DNA of 40,968 nt, from positions 1 through 40,968 of the IMG/VR virus record IMGVR_UViG_3300042884_000597; one strand, 5' to 3'. A program made the position numbers and the translations under genes. Origin of the DNA: a virus. Positions 8,375 through 17,173 of the stretch are shown here, in pieces; position 1 is the stretch's first letter; each line of letters opens with the position of its first letter. The notes beneath the pieces are model-generated. The model was not told the DNA's origin and did not search any database. It saw only the letters and a program-made list of their open reading frames with translations.

Positions 8375-9919
8375 ATGAAGAATCTTAAAAATAGGATTGA
8401 AGTAATTGAAGAAGATTTACAAAAAAAAGAAATTAAAAGACAACAAGAACAAAAAGTACAAAAAGTTGTCGCAGAAGCCAAAAACATTAAGATAGAAAGA
8501 TTACCCTACTCTTATTCAGCACTAAAACAATTTATTGACCCCGAAACCATGAGTGTTCATTACAACAAACACTACAAAGGTTATGTTGATAAATTAAATG
8601 GAGCATTAAAAGATGATGAGGATATGACTTTAGAAGAAATTGTTAAAACAATTGACAGTTTTAACAAGTTCATCAGAAATAATGCAGGTGGTGCTTACAA
8701 CCACCAATTGTTTTGGAAAATGTTAACACCAAAAACAACAAAACCTGGTCCAATAACACTCAAAAAAATTAATCAAAGTTTTTCATCTTTATCTGACTTT
8801 AAAAAGAAATTTGATGGTCAAGCAAAAGACAGATTTGGTTCAGGTTGGTGTTGGTTAGTTCTCACAAAAAGAGGAACATTAAAGATTATGACAACCGCAA
8901 ACCAAGACAATCCACTTATGGATGTTGTTGACCAAGGTGGATTTCCAATTTTAGGGTTAGATGTTTGGGAACACGCATATTATCTAAGATATAGAAATAG
9001 AAGAGATGAATATATTAAAAACTTTTGGAAAGTTGTGAATTGGGATTATGTAGAATCTGAACTTTCAAGAAAGTTAGACAAAACGGTAAAAGAATCTACA
9101 ACCGCAAAAGAATTTTTAACTGAAGGAGTTAAGAGTGAACCTTGTTCTACTCAAGACAAAATGGCTTCAAAATTATTATTCAATACAAACCGTGATGTCC
9201 TTAATCTATACAAAAATGCGATAATGCAAATTTTAAAAGAAACATTTGCCGACAGATTTTACAACAAAGATGAATATGTTAAAGGACAAATGTCGGGTGT
9301 GTATGATTTGGAAGGTGAAGGTAGGTCGGTTATTAATTATTTGAATACAAATTATAGTGCGTTTTGTGTCTTGAAAAAAGATTTAAACAAATATCTTACA
9401 AAAATAGGTGAAGAACCAATTATTTTTTCAGACAAAACGCAAAGAGAACAAGTCAATGAAATGGCAAGAATGTTAAAAACATTAAACAAAGTTAAGTTTA
9501 GAGTTTTTTCATTAGAGTCAGAAACATTTAAAACAATTATGAGTGTGATGGGGGTAACTTCAGACAAAGGTAATAAAACTGAAGATGCTGTTGTTGAAAA
9601 ACTTAAGAAACAATTTGGTGATGAAAATGTGACTCGTATTGGTGAACTTGGAAACAAAGAAGACATGATGACTGGTGTGGATGTTAAGATTATGGTTGAT
9701 GGTGTTGAAAAAACTGCACAGGTAAAACCATTCAGTTATATAACAAGAAGTGATGACATGTATAAAGTTGATGGTACCGCAAATGTTAAAAAATATCAAA
9801 CAAATTGGATGATTTTTATGAAACGTTTGGATGATATGATAATCTTTGATAACTCAAATACAAAAATTATTGACGGAGTTTATTATTTCCCAATTGATGC
9901 CAAGTTGTATCAATTGTAA
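8375..9919 (+). CDS. Mn-type superoxide dismutase fused to a putative PD-(D/E)XK nuclease domain
   Basis: A 514-residue protein in three parts. Residues 1-40 form a charged coiled-coil-like lead. Residues 41-235 are a complete Fe/Mn superoxide dismutase domain. Its metal ligands are H62, H110, D196 and H200 (DVWEH), with gateway residues H66 and Y70. G106, in place of the Fe-type Gln, and Q177 in TANQDNPLM indicate the manganese type. Such enzymes convert superoxide to hydrogen peroxide and oxygen. Residues 251-514 show E403 in KTEDAVVEKL, D436 in TGVDVKI and Q449-V-K451, the spacing of a PD-(D/E)XK nuclease core with a QxK variant. The junction reads KEFLTEG, a T4 prohead protease-type site. 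The fold of the second domain is inferred. Confidence 0.85.
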   Translation: MKNLKNRIEVIEEDLQKKEIKRQQEQKVQKVVAEAKNIKIERLPYSYSALKQFIDPETMSVHYNKHYKGYVDKLNGALKDDEDMTLEEIVKTIDSFNKFIRNNAGGAYNHQLFWKMLTPKTTKPGPITLKKINQSFSSLSDFKKKFDGQAKDRFGSGWCWLVLTKRGTLKIMTTANQDNPLMDVVDQGGFPILGLDVWEHAYYLRYRNRRDEYIKNFWKVVNWDYVESELSRKLDKTVKESTTAKEFLTEGVKSEPCSTQDKMASKLLFNTNRDVLNLYKNAIMQILKETFADRFYNKDEYVKGQMSGVYDLEGEGRSVINYLNTNYSAFCVLKKDLNKYLTKIGEEPIIFSDKTQREQVNEMARMLKTLNKVKFRVFSLESETFKTIMSVMGVTSDKGNKTEDAVVEKLKKQFGDENVTRIGELGNKEDMMTGVDVKIMVDGVEKTAQVKPFSYITRSDDMYKVDGTANVKKYQTNWMIFMKRLDDMIIFDNSNTKIIDGVYYFPIDAKLYQL

Positions 9920-9927
9920 TAACTTGA

Positions 9928-9935
9928 TATTTATA
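9928..9935 (+). promoter_or_regulatory. TATTTATA element upstream of the neck protein gene
   Basis: An exact TATTTATA in sense orientation, 12 bases before the ATG at 9947 and just after the stop of the dismutase fusion gene. One of nine similarly placed elements. Confidence 0.4.
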
Positions 9936-9946
9936 TATAAAAGACT

Positions 9947-11062
9947 ATGGTAGTTATTGCTGAACCAGAAAGAACCAAACTGTATAACAGAATTTTAAAT
10001 CAACTTGGTGCTCCATTAAGAGCTGTTGAATTGGAATTTGAAATGATGGATTCGTTACTTGAATTATCCATCGGTGACTATACACAATATCTTTATGATT
10101 GGTTGATTGAATCACAATGGACAACATTGTATGGTATGAATTTGGATACCCAATCAGTAGCGAACGCTTTAATTAGAAGAAGTCTTGATTGGGAAACACA
10201 ATACACTTACGCTTATTCTAAAATTGTTGGTCTTCAAAATTCAGGTCCTTGGGTTCTTAAAAAGGATTATTTTGAACTACAACAAAACGTACAAATATAT
10301 GAAATACCCGCAGGTCGTGAAATTAACGAACTTTTATGGTATTCACCAGCAGAACAAAACAACTTATTCTTTGACCCTTGGTCAATGCAAAGTCTTGGTG
10401 GTTATGGTGGACTTGGTGGACCTGGTGGATTTGCTCAAGGTGGTGCCGGTGGAGGATATTTCATGTTCTCATCTTATGACGTATTAGCAAGACAACAAGA
10501 TTTAAACCTTAAAAGAAGAATTATCCAACCTGATGTTAGTTATCGTGTAACGGCACTTCCTGATGGAAAAAGAGCGGTTATGTTGTATAACACACCTGGT
10601 GGAAGATTTGACTTTGGTGATAGTGAATTGATGAGAGGTCGTGTTTGGTATTGGTATTATGATACTACTGATGCTGATAGAGACCAATGTCTTAAAGATA
10701 ACCCTGATATTGTAAAATTACCTTCAGATATTCCATTAGATGAATTGAACTGGATTGATTTAAATGACCCCGCAAAACAATGGGTTAGAAGATGGTTCAC
10801 CGCATACTGTAAAGAGACCTTAGCTCGTGTTAGGGGTAAATTCAGTGGTAATTTAAAAACACCAGACAGTGAACTACAAATGGACTACACATCTTTGGCT
10901 ACCGAGTCAAAAGATGAAAAAACAATGTTAGTCACAGAATTAAAAGAAAGATTAGAAAGACTTCGTCCTGAAAAACAAATGGAAAAAGAAGCCTCAATTG
11001 CTGAAAATTTAAACAAACAATTAAAATACAGAGCAATGCCAATACCAATTACTGTTGTATAA
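9947..11062 (+). CDS. Neck protein (gp13-like)
   Basis: A 371-residue virion protein. The C-terminal region has W-x-x-x-YCKETLARVRGKFSG (residues 283-301), closely resembling the 'K-x-T-L-G/A-R-I/V-RGK-F/Y' signature of gp13-type neck proteins of T4-like phages. In T4, gp13 works with gp14 to close the filled head and accept the tail. Residues 148-170 are a Gly-rich loop (GGYGGLGGPGG and following) not expected in T4 gp13 (309 residues). The C-terminal 60 residues are a charged helix. It lies near, but on the opposite strand to, the gp14- and gp15-like candidates. Confidence 0.65.
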   Translation: MVVIAEPERTKLYNRILNQLGAPLRAVELEFEMMDSLLELSIGDYTQYLYDWLIESQWTTLYGMNLDTQSVANALIRRSLDWETQYTYAYSKIVGLQNSGPWVLKKDYFELQQNVQIYEIPAGREINELLWYSPAEQNNLFFDPWSMQSLGGYGGLGGPGGFAQGGAGGGYFMFSSYDVLARQQDLNLKRRIIQPDVSYRVTALPDGKRAVMLYNTPGGRFDFGDSELMRGRVWYWYYDTTDADRDQCLKDNPDIVKLPSDIPLDELNWIDLNDPAKQWVRRWFTAYCKETLARVRGKFSGNLKTPDSELQMDYTSLATESKDEKTMLVTELKERLERLRPEKQMEKEASIAENLNKQLKYRAMPIPITVV

Positions 11063-11063
11063 T

Positions 11064-11399
11064 ATGCCAATAATTAAATCTATACCCGCAATTAAAATCA
11101 TAAATGGTGTTCAGATTAGAACTTCTGAATTAGCCATTGTTTCTGAACCACAATATACCACGAATGGAGAATATTCAATCGTTATTCGTGGTATTGATAA
11201 CTGTATATTAAAATTAAATTCGTTAACAACGGATAGAGTTAAAATAAAAGCAATGACAAACGTATTAATTATACCCGACATTAATTCTATTGATGAAGAG
11301 TGGGATGAAATCACAATTGAAAAAGGTGCGTGTGTCGAATTTGTTTTTATTAACCAATATTGGTATATCTTATCTTCAGATGGTTTGAAGATTTGGTAA
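11064..11399 (+). CDS. Small beta-rich structural protein
   Basis: A 111-residue protein of unknown function. It looks like a string of beta strands ending in VEFVFINQYWYILSSDGLKIW, a C-terminus of the kind seen in phage fibre- or tail-associated beta-barrel proteins. The ATG at 11064, one base after the neck gene stop, is preferred to an ATG at 11055 that would overlap the neck gene. It is probably translated with the neck protein. Its last 24 bases overlap the 3-prime end of the convergent DNA polymerase gene. Confidence 0.65.
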   Translation: MPIIKSIPAIKIINGVQIRTSELAIVSEPQYTTNGEYSIVIRGIDNCILKLNSLTTDRVKIKAMTNVLIIPDINSIDEEWDEITIEKGACVEFVFINQYWYILSSDGLKIW

Positions 11400-14111
11400 C
11401 CCAATTATTTGATTTTCCCAACCTTCTTCCGCTTTTTCGTAGATATAAAAAGGTTCCAATCCACGTTTTCCCCAATAAGACATTTCTTGGTCTGAAATTG
11501 TTAATACATCACCCAAATCATCTTGGTCACCTTCACCTAATGGATGTCCATTAATTAGTTCACATTGGGCGGTTGTAAATATTCCACGTTTTTCAGGGTC
11601 ATTTACAATTAACGCTTCACGAACTTCATCTTTGAATACAACCAATAATGGGTCAATACGTTTGTTAAAAGTTGCGATTGCTCTTGCCACATTATAGTTT
11701 CCTGTTAAATCAGGATTTGCTTCCAACTCCGCAGGGTCCAACAAATAACAATTCAAAACCAAACTATCACCTTTCTTTACCACATCACCGTGAGATGCTC
11801 TTTGACCATTATTTACGTATGTAATCACATCACCCAAGTTCACACTTAAGTTATGGTAAATTGCAAGTTCCATATGTGCTTGACGTGACATCAATGAACC
11901 CGCTTTTGTTTTTTGAGTACAACGGAATTTATAATCACTCAAAGAATGTTTAATTCTTGCTCTTTGAGCAATTTTAGCCAAGGGAACTTTCATGTCATAA
12001 ATCTTTTGTAGGTATTCGTAATAATATTCAATGAAATCTTTACCCTTACCTTGAAGTAACATCTTAATTCCTTTATCCAAGAACTCTTCAATATAACCTG
12101 GTAGTTTCTTTGACTTAATTGTATTACCAACCAATTTGATTTTACCTTTATCAGTCATTAAAGCATAGTTCTTACGAGCCAAGTTAATACATGCCGGCCA
12201 AACCCCGTCATTATCCAAAGCCATCTCACCTCTCATGAATATGTCATTGTATTCAGCAATATCGGCTGCCGCTCCTACATACTCTTTACCTTCTACTACC
12301 TTCCAATTCAATCCACGACCAATGTATTTACGTTCGTGAACATCTGATGGAGATGAGAAGTTCACACCGTCCGTATCCATTACCAATGGTTCATATCCAC
12401 GTTTCATAAAGAAACCAATCATCTGACGTAGGTATTGTCTACCCGTACAAGTAATCTGTTCCCCCATGTACATATCACCCCAATGGAATACCTGTGGTGC
12501 TGACAATGCTCCGAACATCGAGTTAATGAAAATCTTAATCGGTAATTGTTTACGGTCATAAGATTTTGACTTCTTAGGGTCACTCTTTTCAAACTCTTCA
12601 GCCAATTGTTTATACATGATACGAGATGTTCTAAAGTAACCCAATAATCCTTTCATTGCACCTGTTACATCACACTCAGGGAACACATTATGAACCAACT
12701 GAATAGATGGATAAAGTGAACTAAAGTCCAATTTCAATACATTTGTTGAATAACCAACTTTAATCAAACGAGAAAGACCACCAACGAAATCTGTCTTACC
12801 TTGTTTCTCGGGGATTGCCAAGTTGTACTTGTAAGACCAAGCCAACATAATCATCTTCCACAAAGTTGCCGTACCCATCGTACTTACACGCTCATAAGTT
12901 GTGGGAACCAACGACGCCAAAAGAAACGAACCTTGGTTGAACTCGTCATCCACACGTAGGGTTTCATCTAAGTCATCGTCAAGATACTGTTCTACAATTT
13001 TGTCACCTGTAGTCTTGATATATGTACCAGGAAAACGAACATCAAGATTGTCAAATTGTGGATTATCGGCCTTCTTATATTTTCCGTTCTTAACATTTAA
13101 CCAATAATCCTCCTTTTTGGCGTACATAGGACCGATTTCTGTGTGGTCAATGTATACACGGTCTTCATCTTCAATCTCCAAATATTGAGTAATGTATTTC
13201 AAACCCGCTGACTTAATGTTTGAGTTAATCGCTTGGGCTCTACGAACTGAGTGTAAGATATCAATGATGTTATACCCCCACATTGATGTTTGTGGGTACT
13301 TTTCTACCTCATTGGCAAGCTTCAACATTTGTTCTTTCTGAGATATGGTTCGTTGTGGGTTAAGTGACTTGGCTATCTTCTTAATATCCAATCCAAGTGC
13401 TTTGGCTCGTTCAAAAATCCACAACCAGTCAAAGTTAAATGAGTTATATCCACCAATGATAGATGGTTTAATTTCATTAATTGTATCAAAAAACTTAATC
13501 AAACCCAATTTTTCGGTTTCCTCTGTGGCACATTCAATCACCTCGTGGAAACCTTTGTTTGTCTTAATTCCAATCATAAATATACGACCATCCTTTGGTT
13601 CAAGTGAGGTCGTTTCTAAGTCAAATACAAGTCGGGTTATGTCATTGTATTCTTCATATCCTTTGAATAGTCGTTTTTCTTTTTGAATCAGATATTGTTC
13701 CACAGGTGGTAACATCAAAAACTTATCTTTTGCTCTTTCACCCCAAGGGTCAATTCCACCATCACGGAAAAATTGAACCAATGAACGGTAACCACCGAGA
13801 CATTTAACCATATAGGTCAAACCATTTTCCAATCGTTCATTATCGTGGGTCTCCAATTTGTCAATAACAATTTTATGTTTTGACATTGCTTCTTTTTGTA
13901 ATCCTTTGGAACCTTGATAAAAATTTAAATCTTTTAGGTCACCAACCCAAGCAAATGGAATAAAATGGTCTTTTTGAATTGATTTTCCTTGACCAGGAAC
14001 TTCTTTAATTTTGTAGATTGCGTCTGTCACATAATCAAATTCTATGGACACAATGAATTGTTCGGGGTCGCCACCTTCCAAGAACGCTTTAATTTCTTCG
14101 TTTGATATCAT
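11376..14111 (-). CDS. Family B DNA polymerase with 3'-5' exonuclease (gp43-like)
   Basis: The replicative polymerase, 911 residues (T4 gp43 is 898). Exonuclease motifs: Exo I FDLETTS with D164 and E166, Exo II NSFNFD at 223-228, Exo III Y376-LDD-D380. Polymerase motif A is LDFSSLYPS (D462), and motif B is K526-IFI-NSMFG, with Phe where Tyr is usual. Motif C is MDTDG (D579, D581), and NLARKNYALM further on is the KxY-type motif. All catalytic acids are present, so both activities should work. The upstream leader (14112-14207) holds a short hairpin but no TATTTATA element, so its control may differ from that of the structural genes. Confidence 0.96.
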   Translation of the reverse strand: MISNEEIKAFLEGGDPEQFIVSIEFDYVTDAIYKIKEVPGQGKSIQKDHFIPFAWVGDLKDLNFYQGSKGLQKEAMSKHKIVIDKLETHDNERLENGLTYMVKCLGGYRSLVQFFRDGGIDPWGERAKDKFLMLPPVEQYLIQKEKRLFKGYEEYNDITRLVFDLETTSLEPKDGRIFMIGIKTNKGFHEVIECATEETEKLGLIKFFDTINEIKPSIIGGYNSFNFDWLWIFERAKALGLDIKKIAKSLNPQRTISQKEQMLKLANEVEKYPQTSMWGYNIIDILHSVRRAQAINSNIKSAGLKYITQYLEIEDEDRVYIDHTEIGPMYAKKEDYWLNVKNGKYKKADNPQFDNLDVRFPGTYIKTTGDKIVEQYLDDDLDETLRVDDEFNQGSFLLASLVPTTYERVSTMGTATLWKMIMLAWSYKYNLAIPEKQGKTDFVGGLSRLIKVGYSTNVLKLDFSSLYPSIQLVHNVFPECDVTGAMKGLLGYFRTSRIMYKQLAEEFEKSDPKKSKSYDRKQLPIKIFINSMFGALSAPQVFHWGDMYMGEQITCTGRQYLRQMIGFFMKRGYEPLVMDTDGVNFSSPSDVHERKYIGRGLNWKVVEGKEYVGAAADIAEYNDIFMRGEMALDNDGVWPACINLARKNYALMTDKGKIKLVGNTIKSKKLPGYIEEFLDKGIKMLLQGKGKDFIEYYYEYLQKIYDMKVPLAKIAQRARIKHSLSDYKFRCTQKTKAGSLMSRQAHMELAIYHNLSVNLGDVITYVNNGQRASHGDVVKKGDSLVLNCYLLDPAELEANPDLTGNYNVARAIATFNKRIDPLLVVFKDEVREALIVNDPEKRGIFTTAQCELINGHPLGEGDQDDLGDVLTISDQEMSYWGKRGLEPFYIYEKAEEGWENQIIGLPNLQTI

Positions 14112-14144
14112 TTCTATAATTTTTAACCGAGTGACTTATTATCT

Positions 14145-14159
14145 TCCGTGAAATACGGA
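14145..14159 (-). promoter_or_regulatory. Short hairpin in the DNA polymerase leader
   Basis: TCCGT at 14145-14149 and ACGGA at 14155-14159 form a 5-base-pair stem with a 5-base loop, about 34 bases before the polymerase start. T4 gp43 represses its own translation by binding a leader hairpin, so an analogous operator is possible. The stem is short and may be chance. Confidence 0.25.
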
Positions 14160-14207
14160 GTTTGTCTTACTCATTACTCAAAAATATAGACATTAAAACT
14201 ATTCGCG

Positions 14208-14609
14208 TCAACAACAGGGGCTATCAATAATGAAACTTTCTTGGACATTGATAAATAACTCATCCCTTAATGGTAATATTAAATTACCCTCAATACTACC
14301 CAAAAGACCATTATTGTATTTAATTAAAAATTGCCCAACATAACGACCCACAGTATTAGTATCACGAGATGTGAATTTAAAATATACGTAATATTCAGGT
14401 AATGCGTTAGGGTCATCACCAATTACTTCTGTAATATATGCTGGTTTTGATACAATCTTTGGAATACCTGAGGCCTCGTTAATCATTGAGAAAAAAATTG
14501 ACGCATCACCTAAAGAATCCATAAAGGTTTGATATTCACTTCTACCATCTCTAACCACTTGCATTTTTAAAAGTGGTAATGTCGCATTTTTTTTAATGTA
14601 AAATTCCAT
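14208..14609 (-). CDS. Small virion structural protein, baseplate/BppU-like
   Basis: A 133-residue protein beginning MEFYIKKNATLPLLKMQVV, with FMDSLGDASIFFSMIN (about residues 30-45), YYVYFKFTSRDTNTVGRYVGQF (about residues 73-94) and LILPLRDELFINV near the end. This pattern of a short beta domain that declares a 'DT' step and a 'G-x-Y-x-G-x-F' strand recurs in phage structural proteins. It resembles the N-terminal domain of baseplate upper (BppU) proteins, which anchors receptor-binding proteins. It ends in PCC. A TATTTATA element lies 5 bases before its start codon, inside the gap after the glycosyltransferase stop. Confidence 0.6.
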   Translation of the reverse strand: MEFYIKKNATLPLLKMQVVRDGRSEYQTFMDSLGDASIFFSMINEASGIPKIVSKPAYITEVIGDDPNALPEYYVYFKFTSRDTNTVGRYVGQFLIKYNNGLLGSIEGNLILPLRDELFINVQESFIIDSPCC

Positions 14610-14613
14610 TACA

Positions 14614-14621
14614 TATAAATA
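14614..14621 (-). promoter_or_regulatory. TATTTATA element upstream of the small structural gene
   Basis: Exact TATTTATA on the minus strand, 5 bases before the start codon at 14609 and 4 bases after the end of the upstream glycosyltransferase gene. This suggests the structural gene has its own promoter instead of relying on the glycosyltransferase transcript. Confidence 0.4.
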
Positions 14622-14625
14622 CTCA

Positions 14626-16299
14626 TTAAGATTCTTTTCTTAATGAACCATCATAAAATTCAAACCTATCATGTTCAGTTGGGGTCATAAGTAATAGTCC
14701 GGGATTGATTTTTCCCTTAATTGTTTCTTGAAAAATAAAACTCATCCATGTCTGCTCGAACGGGTGTGCCCAAGTTGTTTCTAAAAACATTTTCTTGTTA
14801 CCATGACGAGTAACAACTTGTGGCCAGTTACAATAATAAATTTCACCTGATACGAATGGAATACCATTGTGTGTTCTTACATGTTTGAATTTTGTTCTTG
14901 GAGCATTTGGGTCTTGACCGTGAACAGGTAAATTTGGTTTTTCAGGCCAATGTTCTATTCTAAAGTTCTGTGGAACATTGTACCACGACCATTGGGTACC
15001 ATTATCACCATAAAACTCACTGTAATTAAACTTTAAAAAATCAAAATGATTCTTTTTTGTTATTTCTAATGTGTTCTTATATAAATTTGGAACGTATCTA
15101 TTAAATCCGTTTCTACACACATCTCCTTTTTGGGGGTAAAAGAACATGTCATCCTCGAAGAAAAAATGAAAATCAAACCCATTTTCTTCAGAATGTTCTG
15201 CAACCCATTGTCTACCACCACAAATACCTAAATTATCTTTCTTGATATGTTCAAAACCATATATTTCACAAAGTTCCGAGTATCTTTCGGTAGTTGATAA
15301 ATCAGATGAGTTATTCAATAAAAACTTTTTTGGTTTATCTAAAAAATCTTTGTCATATTGAGTCATTGAATCAATCAATGTTTCAAATTGTTTTGGACTA
15401 TTAAATGTAATTACATACAAAGCAGCGTTATCAGGATTCAAATCGTCATTAATTGGTGTAAAACCTTGTTTGTTTTTTCTTTCTAATGTTTCATTTTTCA
15501 AATCTTCAAAGAACTTACCAAATAAACCATTAGATTCTATTTCAAAGTAATCAATTAAATCGGAGTGTTTGTAACACATGATTGAGAATATTGACTCCTC
15601 AGTTCCCATAAGTCCACGAGATAATGTGGATGATAACAAATTGTAATAAATCCCGTTAATGTCTCCTATTGTGTGTTTTGGACCACCAAAGAACCCACCA
15701 CGTGCAACCATTTCTACCTTTTCACCAACAATTCCATTAATTTGATTAAAGTTAAATCCGTGAATCTCGTTTTCGGCTTGATATGGGAAACAAACAAATG
15801 AAAATTTATTAACATAGTTAGGTAATTTCTCCAAAACTTTATCGTGTGTAAAATAACCTGGATGAACAGTATTTGTTAAACCAGCATCAATCCAAAACAT
15901 CATATCAGAATTAAATGGGTCCATAATTTTGGCATCATTTAATAAGAAAACCTTTGACATTACCAAAGGATTGTACATTTCTAATCTTGCTTGTGTTGAT
16001 TGTGGTAACCAACCTGCTTGATTATACCAATCAGGATTTGTTCTGATTGTTTGTATTTTGTCATAAAATTCGTTTTTGAACCATTCTTGACTACGAGAGA
16101 TAAACATTGTATTATCTTTGTTTCGTCTTTCAAAAACAAATGATTCCAAGTCAGAATCACCAAATATAATCATTGGATTTTCAACCTTAAGTAGTTGTTC
16201 AAATTTATCCAAATAATGTTGGAATGAACGAGACCAACCTTCACCAAGTTCATCTCTCTTAATATTCCAAAGACCTGTTACTAAAGTTATATTACTCAT
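14626..16299 (-). CDS. Two-domain glycosyltransferase: HtrL/YibB-type plus GT-A domain
   Basis: A 557-residue protein with two transferase modules. Residues 1-270 match the HtrL/YibB (WlaTC-like) family: ITLVTGLWNIKRDE at the N-terminus, FWIDAGLTN (135-143), GGFFGG (201-206) and TEESIFSIMCYKH (233-245). Residues 290-557 form a second nucleotide-diphospho-sugar transferase domain with FFEDDMFF (380-387) as the metal-binding acidic motif. Donor and acceptor sugars cannot be told. Its start overlaps the end of the upstream gene by 8 bases. The first domain is a paralogue of the whole upstream protein. Confidence 0.85.
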   Translation of the reverse strand: MSNITLVTGLWNIKRDELGEGWSRSFQHYLDKFEQLLKVENPMIIFGDSDLESFVFERRNKDNTMFISRSQEWFKNEFYDKIQTIRTNPDWYNQAGWLPQSTQARLEMYNPLVMSKVFLLNDAKIMDPFNSDMMFWIDAGLTNTVHPGYFTHDKVLEKLPNYVNKFSFVCFPYQAENEIHGFNFNQINGIVGEKVEMVARGGFFGGPKHTIGDINGIYYNLLSSTLSRGLMGTEESIFSIMCYKHSDLIDYFEIESNGLFGKFFEDLKNETLERKNKQGFTPINDDLNPDNAALYVITFNSPKQFETLIDSMTQYDKDFLDKPKKFLLNNSSDLSTTERYSELCEIYGFEHIKKDNLGICGGRQWVAEHSEENGFDFHFFFEDDMFFYPQKGDVCRNGFNRYVPNLYKNTLEITKKNHFDFLKFNYSEFYGDNGTQWSWYNVPQNFRIEHWPEKPNLPVHGQDPNAPRTKFKHVRTHNGIPFVSGEIYYCNWPQVVTRHGNKKMFLETTWAHPFEQTWMSFIFQETIKGKINPGLLLMTPTEHDRFEFYDGSLRKES

Positions 16300-17173
16300 A
16301 TATTCTATTAAATTCTTCTAAAATTTTAAAAAAACTTTTATTTTGTTCAAACATTTCATCTGAAACACCTGCAGGTGCATTATCCCTACACCACCAAATA
16401 TCAAAATGTTTACGTTCAAATAATTCTTTATGATTATAGTACATTAATGTCATTATATTTTCTTCATGGGGTAAACCTTTATCCTCAGTAATAACATTTT
16501 TAGTATAATCTTCAAATAGTGTAACAATTTTATCCCAATTATCTCTATGACCACCAAATAGTCCTCCAATAATATGAACACCTCTTTCCCAATTAGTATA
16601 CCATTTAGGGTCCAATGTGCCTGACCAATAATTTCGGTCATTTTCTTTTCCAAGAATTAAGAATTTATCGCCAGTATCTTCAATTAGATTCTTCAAAAAA
16701 TCATTATTGAATAAAGTTGATTCATAATATCTTTGTTCGGGGTGAGTACCAACCAAGTATTTAACTGGGATTAATCCGCAATGTGACAATCCAGCGTCAA
16801 TCCAATAATAATAATCATAAGACTTATCTTCGTTCCACCACCAATGGAATTTACTATATTGTACTTCAATACATCTATCTGATTTTTTAGTTACTTCAAC
16901 ATCTTTATATTGATTAATTAAATCTTTGAATTTTGTATTTGCAATATCAAACACTTGAAATTTTAGTTTATCTGATGATATACCATGTGTTTCATAAAAA
17001 AATGTGAGTAATGAAGGTAACTCTCTATCTGATGTATAACATAAAAAATCAGCATTAGTCATTTTTAAAAGCGATAATAAACTATATCGATAATGACCTC
17101 CTCTACCAATTCGACCACCGTATTCAGTACCATACAAATCGCTATATATTGATGTAATAAATTTAACTGACAT
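16292..17173 (-). CDS. HtrL/YibB-family glycosyltransferase
   Basis: A 293-residue single-domain protein with YWIDAGLSH (about residues 122-130), GGLFGG and HEENIMTLMYYNHKEL, the same landmarks as the N-terminal half of the downstream gene. HtrL-type proteins occur in LPS and lipooligosaccharide loci (for example WlaTC of Campylobacter), and DAG serves as the likely metal or nucleotide motif. Start and stop overlap both neighbours by a few bases, so the three genes are translated as a unit. Substrate unknown. Confidence 0.8.
   Translation of the reverse strand: MSVKFITSIYSDLYGTEYGGRIGRGGHYRYSLLSLLKMTNADFLCYTSDRELPSLLTFFYETHGISSDKLKFQVFDIANTKFKDLINQYKDVEVTKKSDRCIEVQYSKFHWWWNEDKSYDYYYWIDAGLSHCGLIPVKYLVGTHPEQRYYESTLFNNDFLKNLIEDTGDKFLILGKENDRNYWSGTLDPKWYTNWERGVHIIGGLFGGHRDNWDKIVTLFEDYTKNVITEDKGLPHEENIMTLMYYNHKELFERKHFDIWWCRDNAPAGVSDEMFEQNKSFFKILEEFNRIYE

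Noticed and set aside
9352-9799. Two overlapping minus-strand open frames inside the dismutase fusion gene
   Set aside because: Antisense shadows of the nuclease-like domain, with no recognisable protein features.
13345-13686. 113-residue plus-strand open frame in the polymerase gene
   Set aside because: Antisense to the exonuclease domain, whose catalytic motifs are intact in the other strand.
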